In this document: piece by piece, positions 51,491 through 63,456 of the stretch | How the letters are laid out: every line of letters starts with the position of its first letter | How positions within the stretch are numbered: the stretch's first letter is position 1 | NCBI GenBank assembly: GCA_020055645.1 | Contig: CM034547.1 | Location: 24,142,513-24,206,512, forward strand | Length of the DNA stretch: 64,000 bases | Direction: 5' to 3' | DNA from: Tomocerus qinae | Taxonomy: Eukaryota > Arthropoda > Collembola > Entomobryomorpha > Tomoceridae | Translations under genes and position numbers: made by a program | Notes under the pieces: generated by a model | The model's input: the letters and a program-made list of their open reading frames with translations, nothing else | Databases searched by the model: none | Told to the model about the DNA's origin: nothing

Positions 51491-52043
51491 TATTGACGTT
51501 TTAAAACTATAAATCTACATATTGTGTTCTTTGTGTTACCTATTGTTTGATTATGTTTACGGTTGAATACAGAAACGAGCATGACATGACCATAACCTAC
51601 AGCAAACAAAAATTGGCAAAAAGGTCACCAGAGTTGCAACCGGCCAAAAAATTGGTTTACTCCAAGGTGCTCCAACTGGGACATTCCCGTTAAGCTGGCA
51701 TTTTCCTAAACAAGTCAATATCTATTTCCGAAATTGTTTAGCGTATTTATTAAAATCTTGGATTTCTGTGGGACGGCTTAAACCCCAAAGCCCAACCTAG
51801 ATCATTTTTTTCGAAATTAGGGCAAAGTTATGATATTGCAACACAAGTGAAGTTTTAAAATTCTTGGCGTTTTAGAGCTTAGTGATTAGAATCTCGACAA
51901 TCTCGAATCTTTCGTTGTTTGACGTACATTCTAAATGTGACTTTTTGAGTTTTATATTTGACATGAAATTATCATCTATTGTTTTATAATTGAGATTTTT
52001 AAAAGCTCTTTCATGTTAAGGGAAACGTCCATGGGAAACCGAC

Positions 52044-52354
52044 AAATTATTCTGAATATCATATTGCCTATTATTTTTGTTGCAGAAAAAGAATCAACTC
52101 AAAAACCAAAAGACCTGCAAAAAAGTTTAAATAGGGAAAAAGATGCTCCATAACCCACAGCAATCGGCTCCGAAGAATATTTTATACTTTTTTCTTTAGT
52201 TGTGATTAAATGCCAAATTCCGTACGAAAACGTTTATTTCTCCAGATTGAACTAATATGTTTGAAATATTTTTTCGAAGCCGAATGCTGTAAGGAGCATC
52301 TTTGATTTTTTTTCTGCTAAGGGTTAAGAGGCAATATGATAGTCAGAATAATTT
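52044..52354. repeat. Central inverted repeat
   Basis: AAATTATTCTGAATATCATA (52044 onward) pairs with its inverted copy ending at 52354. Farther in, AGATGCTCC plus ACAGCAATCGGCTCCGAAGA (52141-52176) pairs with 52271-52302. Mismatches and small length differences occur in both arms. The axis near 52.2 kb coincides with that of the 51114-53273 element. Confidence 0.65.
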
Positions 52355-54380
52355 GCTGGTTGCTGATATTTGTGTTTTGGTTACCATTACCATTATTTTC
52401 AGGCTGATTACAACCTTTTCACAATTTGGCCTGCATGACGAAAAATTGTTTTAAAGGAAAAGTTGTGTTAAAAAACTATAAATTTAAGAGAAAGTTATTA
52501 TCGGACCGACGCCCAATGATAGATTCAAATTAACTAAAACCTACGATCTGATATAAAACTAAATTCAAATATTATTACACAACATAATACGGAGAAGCTT
52601 AGAAATTTAATCGCCACACCTCTATTGGAACCAAATTATTAATGCTGTTTGCGAATCATATATTGCTTAAAACATAAGTACTTTATCAAATACCGTTATT
52701 TTTTCCAAATCTTAAATTTTGCTATTAACTTAAAAATTTAAATTTTAAAACTTGGAAGTAATTTTTTGAATCTCATCTTAAAACTTAAAGTAAAAAATTT
52801 TGAATTTTAAATGAATAAAGCCTTTTAAACTAGAAATTGTTTAGTTTAATTTTTTTAAAATTAATTTTGAAATTCGGCTAATTAAACAGAATAGTTTTTA
52901 GCTTTGGACGTCATCAAGAAGTCGGCCTTCGGAGAGTACGAATGAACTTCATTTTTTAAAAGGTTTTAAGATACTGTATTCTAGTAAACTAGCAGGCCCC
53001 AACATGCCCTCTCAGAATCAAAAATTGAATCTCCAAAAACAAAAAATTTAAAATTAAATTTCGTTTTTCTCTAGTTCCTCAGCTTAATGTTTTTTCAGGC
53101 CACGACTCTGATTGGCGATAACATTACCAAATCAGATTTCGAAATTTTTATCTAATTACGTAATTTACGTTCATACGTAATTTTTGCACACACCCGTGAC
53201 AGTACTATTGAGGTTGCTAAGGATGTTTATGTTTTGAGAAAATCCAACCGCCCTTTTTGCTCGGAAGAACTCATTTAAATTGAGTTAGTATAAAAGTTGT
53301 GCTCCCAGAACTTATTGCGCTCAGTTTATGGACAATGGCAAAGTGCAAAATATTTTAAATAAAGATGAAATAGGACCCTGGAGCTAGGACACTAGACAAT
53401 TGTAAATGCAAGGTATTGAATGGTATAGAAGAAATATAAGGTGAAGATGGGCTTGATTTCGAAATGAATTTTTTAGATTGTCTTGGCTGTGGTATGTTCA
53501 CACATTATGATAAATCACTGCTGTCTTTTACTGACTTCCTGCCCAAATTTTGCGCTCAAAAATTTATTTTTAAATTTTTAAAAATTTTAGATACCATTTC
53601 AAAATAAGTTGGAAAGGAGAGGAACAATATATATAAACAGAAAATAATTCCAGGAAAATCTATCGTTTTTTAGGGTTTTTAGGAAAATATAGGGAAAGCT
53701 AGTTGAGCTTTTTTGCTTAAATTTTCACTTCTCATTCCATTTTTTATTTCAAAAATATATCGAGAGCTCAACATCTTCAGTTAAAACAATACCGTTCACA
53801 ATCTCCGCAGAAATAAATAAATCATTTTGAATATAACTTAAACGTCTCTAGTATCCCTACGAATCCAAAAGTCAATTATACGTGGGTACTTATTTTTACG
53901 TGGGGAAGAAAAACCCGTAATGATATTTATAGAAATGGGAGGCTGAAAGAGAGATAAAGGGCTAAATACATTCAAAATCATTTTATAATTTGGCATGAGA
54001 GCTCACTTAAACCAACAACGGATTGCGTATCCCAGTATCGTGGTTCCGGTTCGACCATGAATGCAAGTTTTTTGCTTTTGACAATGAACTATTATTGAAA
54101 AAATTGTACAAAATGGCATTTCATTATTTCCATGACTTTGAATTTAATTTGCCCTGTAGAACGCGCGTGTAAAAGTGCCTGAATTATGATGTCATTGGGG
54201 CTGTAGTTATAGAGGCAGGGCCTACTTCCAATCTATTACCATCCCAGAGACTACAACATCCACAACTGCAACCTACTAAAAATTTAATATTTTTTTGGTA
54301 ACCATCCTAGCCTCAATTGAAGATATGACGTCATTATCCTGGAAATTATAAACGTGTAACTTGGGGATGGTGTTTGGTAG

Positions 54381-54668
54381 GATGCAAAGAGCGTTTTATC
54401 AGGAGAGACGAATAGGGAATATTATCATAAGCGAATTTGAAGATTTATAAGGGACGTTTTTGGAAAAGCATCTCCTATTCCTGTCTTTATCAATCTGCTA
54501 TAAACATTGATGTCCCTCTTGCTATCCTCCAATAAGTTAATACGTTTCCAACAGCATAGCAACCAGATATTCAGACAAAACTAGAGGGACAATGTTCCTT
54601 ATAGATCTTCAAAATTCTTTACGGGCAATTCTCTCCTTGGTCCTCCTGATTAACCGTCTATGCTCTTT
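54381..54668. repeat. Inverted duplication of about 75 bp
   Basis: The segment around 54381-54455 (TTTATCAGGAG, later GAATTTGAAGATTTATAAGG) is present in reverse at 54592-54668 (GAATTTTGAAGATCTATAAG when read on the minus strand). Similarity is roughly three quarters by eye. The spacer is about 135 bases. In the minus-strand copy a short basic peptide frame is open, but the other copy does not preserve it well, so coding is not supported. Confidence 0.5.
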
Positions 54669-54747
54669 GGTTGGGAGGGCCACTTTAAGCCTCCTTATAG
54701 AGGGGAGCTGAAAAATCTGTTTGTCGGGTGAAAAATTTTGTGGACGT

Positions 54748-54833
54748 CGGGTCCCATGAGTGTCCGATATTTGGGAGAATTTTGTGTAAATGTTATTTTC
54801 AAACTTGGAATTTATTATACGCCCTTATTGGGG
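54748..54833 (+). repeat. Outer inverted-repeat arm, right
   Basis: CGGGTCCCAT (54748-54757) and CGCCCTTATTGGGG (54820-54833) with 62 bases between them, the inverted counterpart of 50598-50683. The 68-codon + frame over this arm (54728-54934) is in a different reading frame from the one that matches the left arm's peptide, so it is probably incidental. Confidence 0.65.
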
Positions 54834-54960
54834 CAAGCTTCTTATTGTATCGAATAGGAAAAACCGTCATGAGAAATGGCACTCAAAACACCATTTGTAA
54901 TTATTGTCTTTGTGTCGAAATTACTGATGGCTAACTTTTGGTAGATATGAATTTGGTATT

Positions 54961-55559
54961 TATTGTGAATTAAAATTCTCATTACTAACATTAAAAAATT
55001 AAAGCTTTAGCTTCAATAAAATCCTGGAAAAATGGGATAAAAGGCAGTCTGAAAGTAAATGAGTGTCCTTCAATTCATAGTACATATAAGTAGTAGGTTC
55101 GTGTATTTCTGTACCTCTGCAACAGATAGTGAAATAAATCCTGTGGATGTAGGAAATAAATAGGAATACGCAGGACTGAGGAGATGGGAACGAGAGAGCA
55201 GTGGCTTAAGATAAAATGTCTGAATTTGGGTACATTATAATTTTCCATTCTTGGTTTTGTGAATAGGAGTTTTGAATTGGAGTGAAAGGCTGATTCGACT
55301 GTCAGGAGTATTCAGTTGCGTTTCCATAATAAGAATCGACAGAGATTAGACAGAGAAAATGTAGGGGTTGAAAGATTAGCTGTACATGTCTGGTGTAGCA
55401 ATAGCTAGTGGGTCTGATGAGACATATTCTAATTTCCGGGTCGATATCAATATGCATATTCATATTAGCTTATCTCCGTAACTCAGCCTGAATGTTGAAG
55501 TGAAACGGAGAAAGAAGAACTCTCACCCACTCAGATCCTGTATACGACTGTTATTACAG
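54961..55559. other. Spacer, no gene seen
   Basis: The G-rich, TAG-rich texture of the host DNA resumes here. No frame with support. Confidence 0.5.
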
Positions 55560-55570
55560 ATTCTTCTCCT

Positions 55571-55747
55571 ATGCCTCCATCCCATACGTTTGCAGGGAAA
55601 GCAGCTGCCATAGAGCACTCGTTGTTCCCAGTGCGAACTTCCCAGAGCACACCGCAGCAGCACAGACCAAAGAACCCGAGGAACCAGGCCAGACAATTCG
55701 GAGTCGAGCTAGCTCGCTGCTGCTATTTTAAGGACAGCTTCAGCTGA
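55571..55747 (+). CDS. GC-rich frame, possible exon or 5' leader
   Basis: A GC-rich pocket (about half G+C) follows an acceptor-like CTGTTATTACAG ending at 55559. ATG 55571 opens 58 codons to TGA, starting MPPSHTFAGKAAAIEHSLFP, basic and Pro/Gln-rich. Another + frame starting at the acceptor is open for about 56 codons, and the minus strand is also open, so frame choice is uncertain. The pocket could equally be a 5' untranslated exon or promoter for the frame at 55808. Family not recognised. Confidence 0.18.
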   Translation: MPPSHTFAGKAAAIEHSLFPVRTSQSTPQQHRPKNPRNQARQFGVELARCCYFKDSFS

Positions 55748-55807
55748 GTCAGACCTCGGAATACCCACATACAATCTCACTAAGGCTTCTCTCTCTCCCA
55801 GACCAAA

Positions 55808-55969
55808 ATGAAAACCGAAGACGAAAGGAGCTCTTGTGTTATTATTATGTGTGCTTATTTGTATGTACATCTACTATGTATGTACTCCACTTTCTCCGCA
55901 CAACTTTCACATCCTTCTGCTAATCAGACGAAATCACTTATGGAGGACGGAGGCACTGCTTATGCATAA
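55808..55969 (+). CDS. Candidate small secreted or membrane-anchored peptide
   Basis: ATG 55808 (context CAAAATGA) opens 53 codons to TAA. Residues 1-9 are charged (MKTEDERSS), residues 10-31 are hydrophobic (from CVIIMCAYLYV to a small-residue end FSA), and the tail is polar (QLSHPSANQTKSLMEDGG) with one NQT glycosylation-type site. This is the layout of a signal peptide or signal anchor followed by a short extracellular tail. A CT-rich, GC-elevated leader precedes it. It may be a complete micro-protein or a first exon; no good donor was seen before the stop. No family recognised. Confidence 0.25.
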   Translation: MKTEDERSSCVIIMCAYLYVHLLCMYSTFSAQLSHPSANQTKSLMEDGGTAYA

Positions 55970-56132
55970 CCCAACATGAAATGGGATATCAAAGAGAAAT
56001 ATGAAATTTCGATCCTCCCTGTTATATATGATAATGTAGACTCCAACTGGAATTACTAGGAATTTTCTGATTTCATTACGAATAAATGGCTGAAATATTT
56101 GTATGGACTCTAAAATTGGTTGCTTTGATCAA

Positions 56133-56150
56133 GATGATGATGATGATGAT
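56133..56150. repeat. Microsatellite (GAT)6
   Basis: Six GAT units, directly read. Confidence 0.9.
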
Positions 56151-58160
56151 ACGTATATATGATTTCTATTGATAATAATACTACTCTCCTTCATAATGCA
56201 ATATGCACAAAAGTCACCCGAGTTTTGACAGACGTTCTCCCTCCTCTTCATCCAACGAATTCATACCACCTCTGATTTCAATAATAAAATATTCGCCTGA
56301 ATCCCTTGTTATCAAAGTAATATTATACTTATTGATACTGATTGTGAATGAGATACCTTTAGACTTTCTCTATTGTGTATACATCATGTTATGCCGTAAG
56401 ATATCGAGATTTTTTTGTCCTTATTTACATCTTTTATCCATATGTCAGTCCATATGAAGATAACTTTTGAAACATTCTCTGAATATGTCATACCATATGA
56501 ATTGGGGAGTCAACGAGCTACTTTTTGAAGTTGAATACCTTTCCTTTATGAAATTTCGTGTTTGCTGAGTTGTTATTAGTTTACTAGTCGAGAGCGCTCT
56601 AGGGCTTACTCTTTTTCAGTCTCTCTTTTATATTTCTTTACTTCAATTGGTACAAGATAAATATAATTTATATGACATGGAGATTGATGTAAACTTTTAT
56701 ACAGATTCCAGTATACATTTCGACTTTTCCATTTCAATTACATTTTATTAATACAAAGCCTGGCATAAAAAAGGAGGAATGTTCATAGGGATTGAATTCA
56801 GAGATAATATTTTAAACATCATGTACCTTGGCATGTAAATGATAAAATATTGCTATTCATAAAAACGATGTAGTTCTTAGTGATAGTTGTTTGTTTATGT
56901 ACACTGACATGTGAGAGTATCAAAGAGACTTGGGAGGAGAGGAGGAAATAGGGAAATTGAGGCAGGGCAGAGAAAGCAGAGTGCCATTCCATTACATTAT
57001 AGTCTAGAACATTCAACACAGTATTTGTAATGTAAATTCTAATGAAGTTTTTCCTCTTGCTTTGTAAAATGTATGAGAATTCTATTCTACTTTACTTCAA
57101 TCCATTCCACTCATGCTACTCCTATTTATGTATGTACATGGGAAATGTACGCTTCCCCGTTTTATTTATGAAAACACACATATTGCTAACGACAAAAGGC
57201 TAGCATGTACTATATACTTCAACAACCGCTCGCTTAGAGAGATAGGAGGAAGAGCAAAGAACACTCGCCTCTGCTTTACAATTCCGTTTTAAAACAAAAC
57301 TCCATCTTCGTAGTAACAAGTGTAATATTATGTAGTTTTAGCTGCATACAACGGATATACGGAGCATGCATAGTTTATACATCCATGCGGATACGTCGTG
57401 GAGAAAGTATGCCCTTTTAATAATATGGCCGATGGCCAAGGATAGCATCATTACATACGATGATGAGCGTAATGCATGTTGCTACATAACACATGTTTTT
57501 GATATGCGGTTTCAGCTAGAACTGAAATTATGTGACTAAAGTTCCCTCCGAGATGTACTTTTCATATTTTCTACGTGCAAACAAATCGTGGCATTGTTCG
57601 AGTTAAGTTCACTTCCATCCCATGCACATCATTTCATATTATTAGACAACCAAAACTCTTCCATACCCTATACGTTCACACACTACAGTTTTTGAGCCGA
57701 GGCAAGCAAAACATCACAACTGTGCAGACTGATGCCAAACTAAAGTAAAAACTATACTAAACTAAGCTGGCAGGAGTTAATAATATTTATGTCCTCTATA
57801 AGTGTCTATACTTTCACATGTCAGACTCAGCTCCAACAAACTCTTTATTCCTATTTCCAAGATAAACTTTTGGTGCCGTAAAACTTTCTGAGTACTTTCG
57901 GTGAGAGAAATTCCTGCCCTGTCTTCTCTCCTCTACTCATCATCACCACCAGAATGATCCTGATATTGTTGCTGATGAATACAATAATAATCATGACGAG
58001 AACAGAAGCAAGTGCCTACCCACAATACTGGAGGTGATCTCTACGCAAATAATCCTGCATCGCAATCACAACCACTACATTTATTTACACTACTCTCTAT
58101 TTATCATTCAAAATGTTGATATCTTTATAGGCTGACTCATACTATACACAAGTAAATTCA

Positions 58161-58176
58161 AAATAAATAAATAAAT
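58161..58176. repeat. AAAT-type microsatellite
   Basis: About four AAAT units, directly read. Confidence 0.85.
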
Positions 58177-61100
58177 GATGTATTATGTAATAATTTATTT
58201 CATCCTTGTGAGTAGCAATCAGGATATCCTTATTTATATACTTACCTCCTTCATCATAACATTCCTTCTATGTATGTACACTGGAAATATATGCTCTCTA
58301 TGCACTTATATATTTTGCAATATATACAAGTGCATAAAGAGAAAATGGGAAAATCGAATCAGGTGGGTGGGACGCGTCTTCCTAAAAGCTGATGCAGAAA
58401 ACGGAAAGTTCAAGTATTCGAAAATTTAATCAGAGGGCAAGGACACGAAAAGAGTCCAAGAAAATGGTTTGACTTCCTCTCATTCTCCCTTTTACCGTAA
58501 TATCAATCATACGCCAGTAGTAAGAATACACTATGTAATCAACATTACTATGAACTATAAACCTCCAAATTAGATATTTGACAATTTTAAATAGGAATTT
58601 AGAATACATCAACTTTCAATAAACTAATTTAACTTTTCCAATGCCATTATGCTCTAGTATAGTATACAACAATCTAATAAATTATGATAATTCTATAACT
58701 TACCGCACAGCAGGTTTGAATATAAGAATCACGTAATGACAACTTGGACTTCCTAATGTATTAATTGCAGATGTACTCATAGGAAGCAAAAATCTCTGAT
58801 CCTTTTCCCATGAAATCATTATTAGTCCTGATCATTACAGAAGTAGGGGATAATTAATAAAATATCATAGCATGTTCATTAATTGTTAATTGCGCTTTTT
58901 TTAGAGGAGATGCGAAAACTAATAATATGATATGATGAAGAGAGTCATATGTATTGCAATTGAAATGAATACCTTTAAGTCTAGCTTTGTTTGACAATAC
59001 AAAAAGGAATAGAGGATTGGTAGAATTGGAGTCGGACTTGGTGCAGCCCTAAAAATCCGTCAATTACGACAAGAGAAGAAAAGAAGGGAATTAAAAGAAC
59101 TAAGAGAATAGACATAATAGGGTATAGGTAGATGAAAGACAGTGTAGTTGAGTATGGGTAGGTAGGTATGTGGAAATAAGGTTGCTATGTCCTTGTCGAC
59201 TTCTGGGTCTCGTATCGTCGTTCAGCTCACTTCAGTTTGCCCTTTCTTCCTCACATGAATGACGGGCTTCAAAGGGAAATGTATTGCATTTCAAGGTATA
59301 GCTCTTGCAGAATTTCCTGGTGAAAAATTCCAGAGTAGATCAAAGGAAGATCCATCACTCTTTTGCTTCTCGGGAAGGAAAGCGAGCACGAGTGAATTTG
59401 ATTGGTCTCTATACATAATTCCTACGTATCTATCTATCCTTATGCCAATCATCCTCCTCGTATGAAACATTACGCTACAGTAAACCAAGCCACTTAAATG
59501 CCTTGTTACAGAAAAACACTGGAGGTACTCGAAGAACGATATATTTAAGTAGCTATAGGACATGGTAGTTTCCTAGAATAATAATATGGAATTATTATTT
59601 CTGTTTAAGACTTAAAAACATTGAAATGAAAGTTACATTTTTCTGAGAAATGACAAAGAATGTATATCTAGAGTTAGTTCAAACCAAGTGGGGTGGATAT
59701 TCAAAAAATAGATAACTTAAAGTATTTTGAGTAGTAATTTATCTATAGCTAATTCTAATAACTGGTAAAGAAAGTACTGGAGCAAGGAAATTCTTAGATC
59801 CATCCAATATAATAAGTACCTAATAAGACTGGAGTGACTTTCTCTTAAAATCATTACTAGGTCTTTGAATATTTTGAAAGAGATAAGGTAAGTAGGGCTT
59901 TTGAGCTCATTTGATTTACTATAACTGTTGCAATTTACTATCAGTCCACGAAATATCTCGTTATCTATATAAGGTAAGTCTGAAGAGCTTTAGGGCTGGG
60001 ATGTAACTTTGCCTGAAGATGAGAAAGAAGTCGATGGTAGTGAAATGATGAAAAGAAGAAAGTTGTATTTGTAGCTGCTAAAGCCCTTTTCTCTTTTATT
60101 GTAGCTAGTTACCGATGTTACACGGTTCACGTACATACTCGTCCACTTGCAATATTACCTCATGAACTCACGGCATGACAAGCATGGCTTGGCTTGATGT
60201 GACTCAATTGAAAATTGAAACTTTCTCCATATTTACAGTCTGCATGAGACGATCCTTCCTTCTCCTCTATATATTATTTCAAACTTATCCCTATATTACC
60301 AATTTTATAGTGTACTACCTACATTGTTCATCTTCTGACGTTTCACAAAGGTATTAAATTTATAGCAGCATAAAGGAGTAACTACTACTGTTTGCTATAA
60401 ATGATGGGACATATAGGAAACCCATTTCCATCCTTATATTCGATTTACGTGCAGAAACGTTATTTTGGCTTTGTAACTTTTAGCGAGCATATGATATGCA
60501 TTAAGGTTTTCTAACTTCCCATTTCATCACGAAAGGATCTAAAGTTCCATTTGTACGCGTGACTGCTGAATCTCTGTCATGTGTGTGACATCAAACGTCA
60601 AATGAAATATCAACTTGGCCAACTCTACCAGCAGCAGGAGTTCCTAACTAATTTCTCTGTAATTTAATACTGCAACTTTAATCGATGTGCTTTCTTTGAG
60701 TCCTTGTCCTTTTAGTCAAGTGTCTATGTACGGATCATGTACTAAACAAAACCTCCTTTCTCTTTGTTTAATAATGTTCAATCCCAACTTTCCCTAATTG
60801 CAAGTCTGTTTATTAAAAATATAATATTACTCTGAAAACATTATAGAAGTATATGGAGATTTAATATAACTATTGATGAGGTGTAAAGTACGTCTACATC
60901 GCAAATGATGACATTGGAAATTCCAATTTCTAGTTGTTGCTGCAGCCGCAGTTGTCGTATATCTGTTTTGTCTAGCGTACGTGATATTTGAATGTGACTT
61001 AATGGTCCCTTCGGTGAGTTGACTCTGATTTGCTCAATTTTAGCTAAATTGCATGTCTTGTTCCTTCTATTCTGTCTGCCTTTTTGTCAGTTCCTATTTC

Positions 61101-61777
61101 ACACGGAACTGACGCGGATAGGCCTAACTACCACCTACTACAAGTGCGCTGCTCAAGTGCGTGATTTCCTTCTATGACACAATCCTTACTATTAACCCAC
61201 CCTCTCTAATATTGACAATGATGGCTATCTAATTTTTTGCTGCTCTGTGCTAAAAATATTGTCCAAATACGCATTAATAGCAAGAAAAGACGAGTAACGC
61301 TCCAGTACATTTTTCTTTACATCCTGCAAACTTTCAGCAATAAATGCCCCCCATTTCCAATACAATCTGGAAAGAAAAAGGAATTTGGAATCCTGCCAAC
61401 ATTGGATACTGTAGTCATCCTACAGATAGGCTACCTACATAGATATACTACTTAATGCTTCCTCAGATCTACATTATACAGCTAAACGTTCTAATGTACA
61501 TACTTACATAGTTAGGTAAAAGCGTCTTATTGCATCGTAGACTTCCCTTCTTTTGCATTACTCATATTCTCTTTTCCAGATATTGCTACTTAGCTACGTA
61601 TTATATTTTACATTATGTAGCATTCTTAAACACACTACTTTCATTCGCATTCACCAGATTACACATACACATTTATCTATCCAAATGTTCTTATATGAGT
61701 TTACCAAAAGTTTTCTAGGGAAAATATACATCGTCAACTACGAAAGATTATAATATTCTCATTCTGATTGCATATAA

Positions 61778-61791
61778 AGGTAAATTTACCT
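61778..61791. repeat. Perfect 14-bp palindrome
   Basis: AGGTAAATTTACCT, flanked on both sides by TATAAAG or a close variant (ATATAA before, TATAAAG after). Could be a dimer site; chance is possible in AT-rich DNA. Confidence 0.7.
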
Positions 61792-63415
61792 ATAAAGATA
61801 AACTTTCATGATTAAGTATGACCATTCACTGTTGTAATGATTTCTGTAGATTTACATTTTTTGGTAAGCAATTTGTTCAATCTTTGAAAAGTTATATCTA
61901 AGTTTACGTTGCAACTTTGTTTGTTTATCACTTATCTATTTGTGTTGGAAAATAAATTTTGTCCCTTTCGTGAATTAAAAATGGTATAATGGAAAGAGTG
62001 CTTCGAACACAAGTCGAAAGACAAGAGTTACTCGATCCCATCTCTAAAACTTGGAAGAATAGTGATGTGTCTTGCGTGTGGTAAATATATTGTAGAAACG
62101 TAGGAAAAAGGACGATACAATTTATATAAAAATGCAATAATGCTCACCAATACATAATGCATGATGCTCCTGTTTTTACTTTGCCAAGTTTTACACCTAA
62201 AGCTGTGCCCATCCATATAAAACATATTTTATTGGCAGATAGCGAAGAGTATTAGAGTGTAGATGCCTTGGTTTTGCGTATATGTAAATTCATTCATAGA
62301 ATGAAGATAGAATTTGAAAAAGTAAGAATTGCATCACTATTGTAACTTATTTTTAGCATGGAAAAATCTTATTCTTTTGTACTTTTCACCTCTGTAGTGT
62401 TGGTAAATATATTATTCTATTGGAGTAGTATACCAAAAGAAAAAGGGTTATAAGTATGAAGTATACTAGAGGTAGACATATTAAACTTCGTTATAGTATA
62501 TATAGATATATATAGTTTGAATGGTGGTGGTTGAGCCTGAGTCTTGTCTAGGATTTTGGCAAAGTTCTCCACAAGAGAGTAAAATACTAATAGGGAAGAG
62601 AAAGTATATAAGAATATCGAAATTCATGATAAAATGGGCTGACTGGTGGCTGTATAGTATAGGTTATATAAACGTGTGTTCTATCTCAATATGCATTTTG
62701 GATATAGCGTAAGATGCCAAGTTAGGGGATGTGTAGACGAAAGGAAGAGACAATGTAGCCGTGGAGCTCTCGTCGTAATTCACAATATGGAAACCCATTT
62801 TGGAACCACTTTTTTCTTGTGCGGAGGAAAGTCTGCATGGAAAATTATGTGCGTATAGTATTGGACACGGTAGGAACTCATCCTAGTAGACGTATATATT
62901 CTAGTGTGTTGTTGCAATGTAGTTGGTAATGTACTGGCGGAATGACTATCTGTCCTATAATAATGCATGGTCGACTAGCCACTGCATAGTGGGAGTAATT
63001 CCAACGTGCATGTAGAGTGTAAGGGATCTGTCGTTTACTTATGTAGACAAAGTAATGGTATATAGTATGGTATATATATTAGTGAGGAATGTAGGAGGGA
63101 TAGAAAACATTGCTTCATCCCGAATCACGCTCTTAGTCGTTCGCGTCGACTTTAAGTTGATGCTTAGCCTGAGAAAATATGAGCGTGGATCGTTGGTAAA
63201 TGTTCGAGTCGGCAGCTAAAGTACCTTAGTAGTATTTACTATGAATATGCAGGATAGGCCAGGATACGACACTCAGCTCTCCTCAAATGTCCAGAAACAG
63301 CTAAAAACTTTATCCATTCATGCACAATGGAATAGGACGCATGCACCGGTGTAAGCAAACTAGTCGACTTGCCAGTCAGTGGGAGTAGCACTCATTAAAA
63401 TAAAGAGCCACAACG

Positions 63416-63456
63416 ATGGCAGAGAAGAAAACTACTTTCACCGGCATTTTTTACCG
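63416..63456 (+). CDS. Possible first coding exon
   Basis: ATG 63416 sits in a near-ideal context (CAACGATGG). The frame reads MAEKKTTFTGIFY and meets a donor-like CCG|GTAACT at 63457, leaving a two-base phase. Without splicing the frame stops in the next codon. GC is higher than in the rest of the last kilobase. The following exons would lie beyond or near the window end, so this cannot be confirmed here. Only 13 codons, so chance is quite possible. Confidence 0.18.

Larger units (their letters stand above)
51114..53273. mobile_element. 2.16-kb element with terminal inverted repeats
   Basis: Both ends begin TGAGTTCTTCCGAGCAAAAA, and the match continues through GGCGGTTGGATTTTC with one or two differences, then patchily (a shared TGCAAAAATTA word about 80-90 bases in). 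Inverted similarity recurs around the centre (52044-52354), sharing the same axis, so the whole element looks like a diverged long palindrome. No protein-coding frame of note lies inside. No target duplication is evident (left flank GTATT, right flank TTTAA). It may be a foldback-type or MITE-derived DNA transposon. Confidence 0.6.
50424..54960. mobile_element. Composite repeat island with nested inverted repeats
   Basis: This 4.5-kb stretch loses the TAG/GTA-rich texture of the rest and becomes rich in A and T runs, CCC/GGG triplets and short palindromes. It contains an outer inverted pair, an inner element with terminal inverted repeats, and several hairpins (separate entries). No transposase, reverse transcriptase or other recognised enzyme frame is visible, so any mobile elements here are non-autonomous or decayed. 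Ends are approximate: no target duplication was found. It may be several elements inserted into each other, or one large foldback transposon whose arms have diverged. Confidence 0.6.
55970..63415. other. Intergenic or intronic DNA, no supported gene
   Basis: Frames of 60-90 codons occur at chance density. At 59259-59563 both strands are open, with moderately raised GC and no splice support. A perfect palindrome AGGTAAATTTACCT is at 61778-61791. Microsatellites are listed separately. Confidence 0.5.

Noticed and set aside
50424-54960. LTR retrotransposon or virus-like element
   Set aside because: The repeats are inverted, not direct, and no reverse transcriptase, integrase or capsid-like frame is visible.
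59259-59563. Gene on either strand near 59.4 kb
   Set aside because: Both strands are open without a splice signal; the only donor/acceptor pair would give a 15-base intron.
61984-62050. tRNA-like words (GGTATAATGG and CTCGATCCC)
   Set aside because: The spacing is roughly tRNA-sized, but no T-arm, D-arm or acceptor stem pairs when checked by eye.
63140-63180. Minus-strand acceptor with an open frame near 63.16 kb
   Set aside because: A reasonable acceptor, but the frame behind it drifts into Thr/Ile/Tyr-rich AT sequence typical of non-coding DNA.
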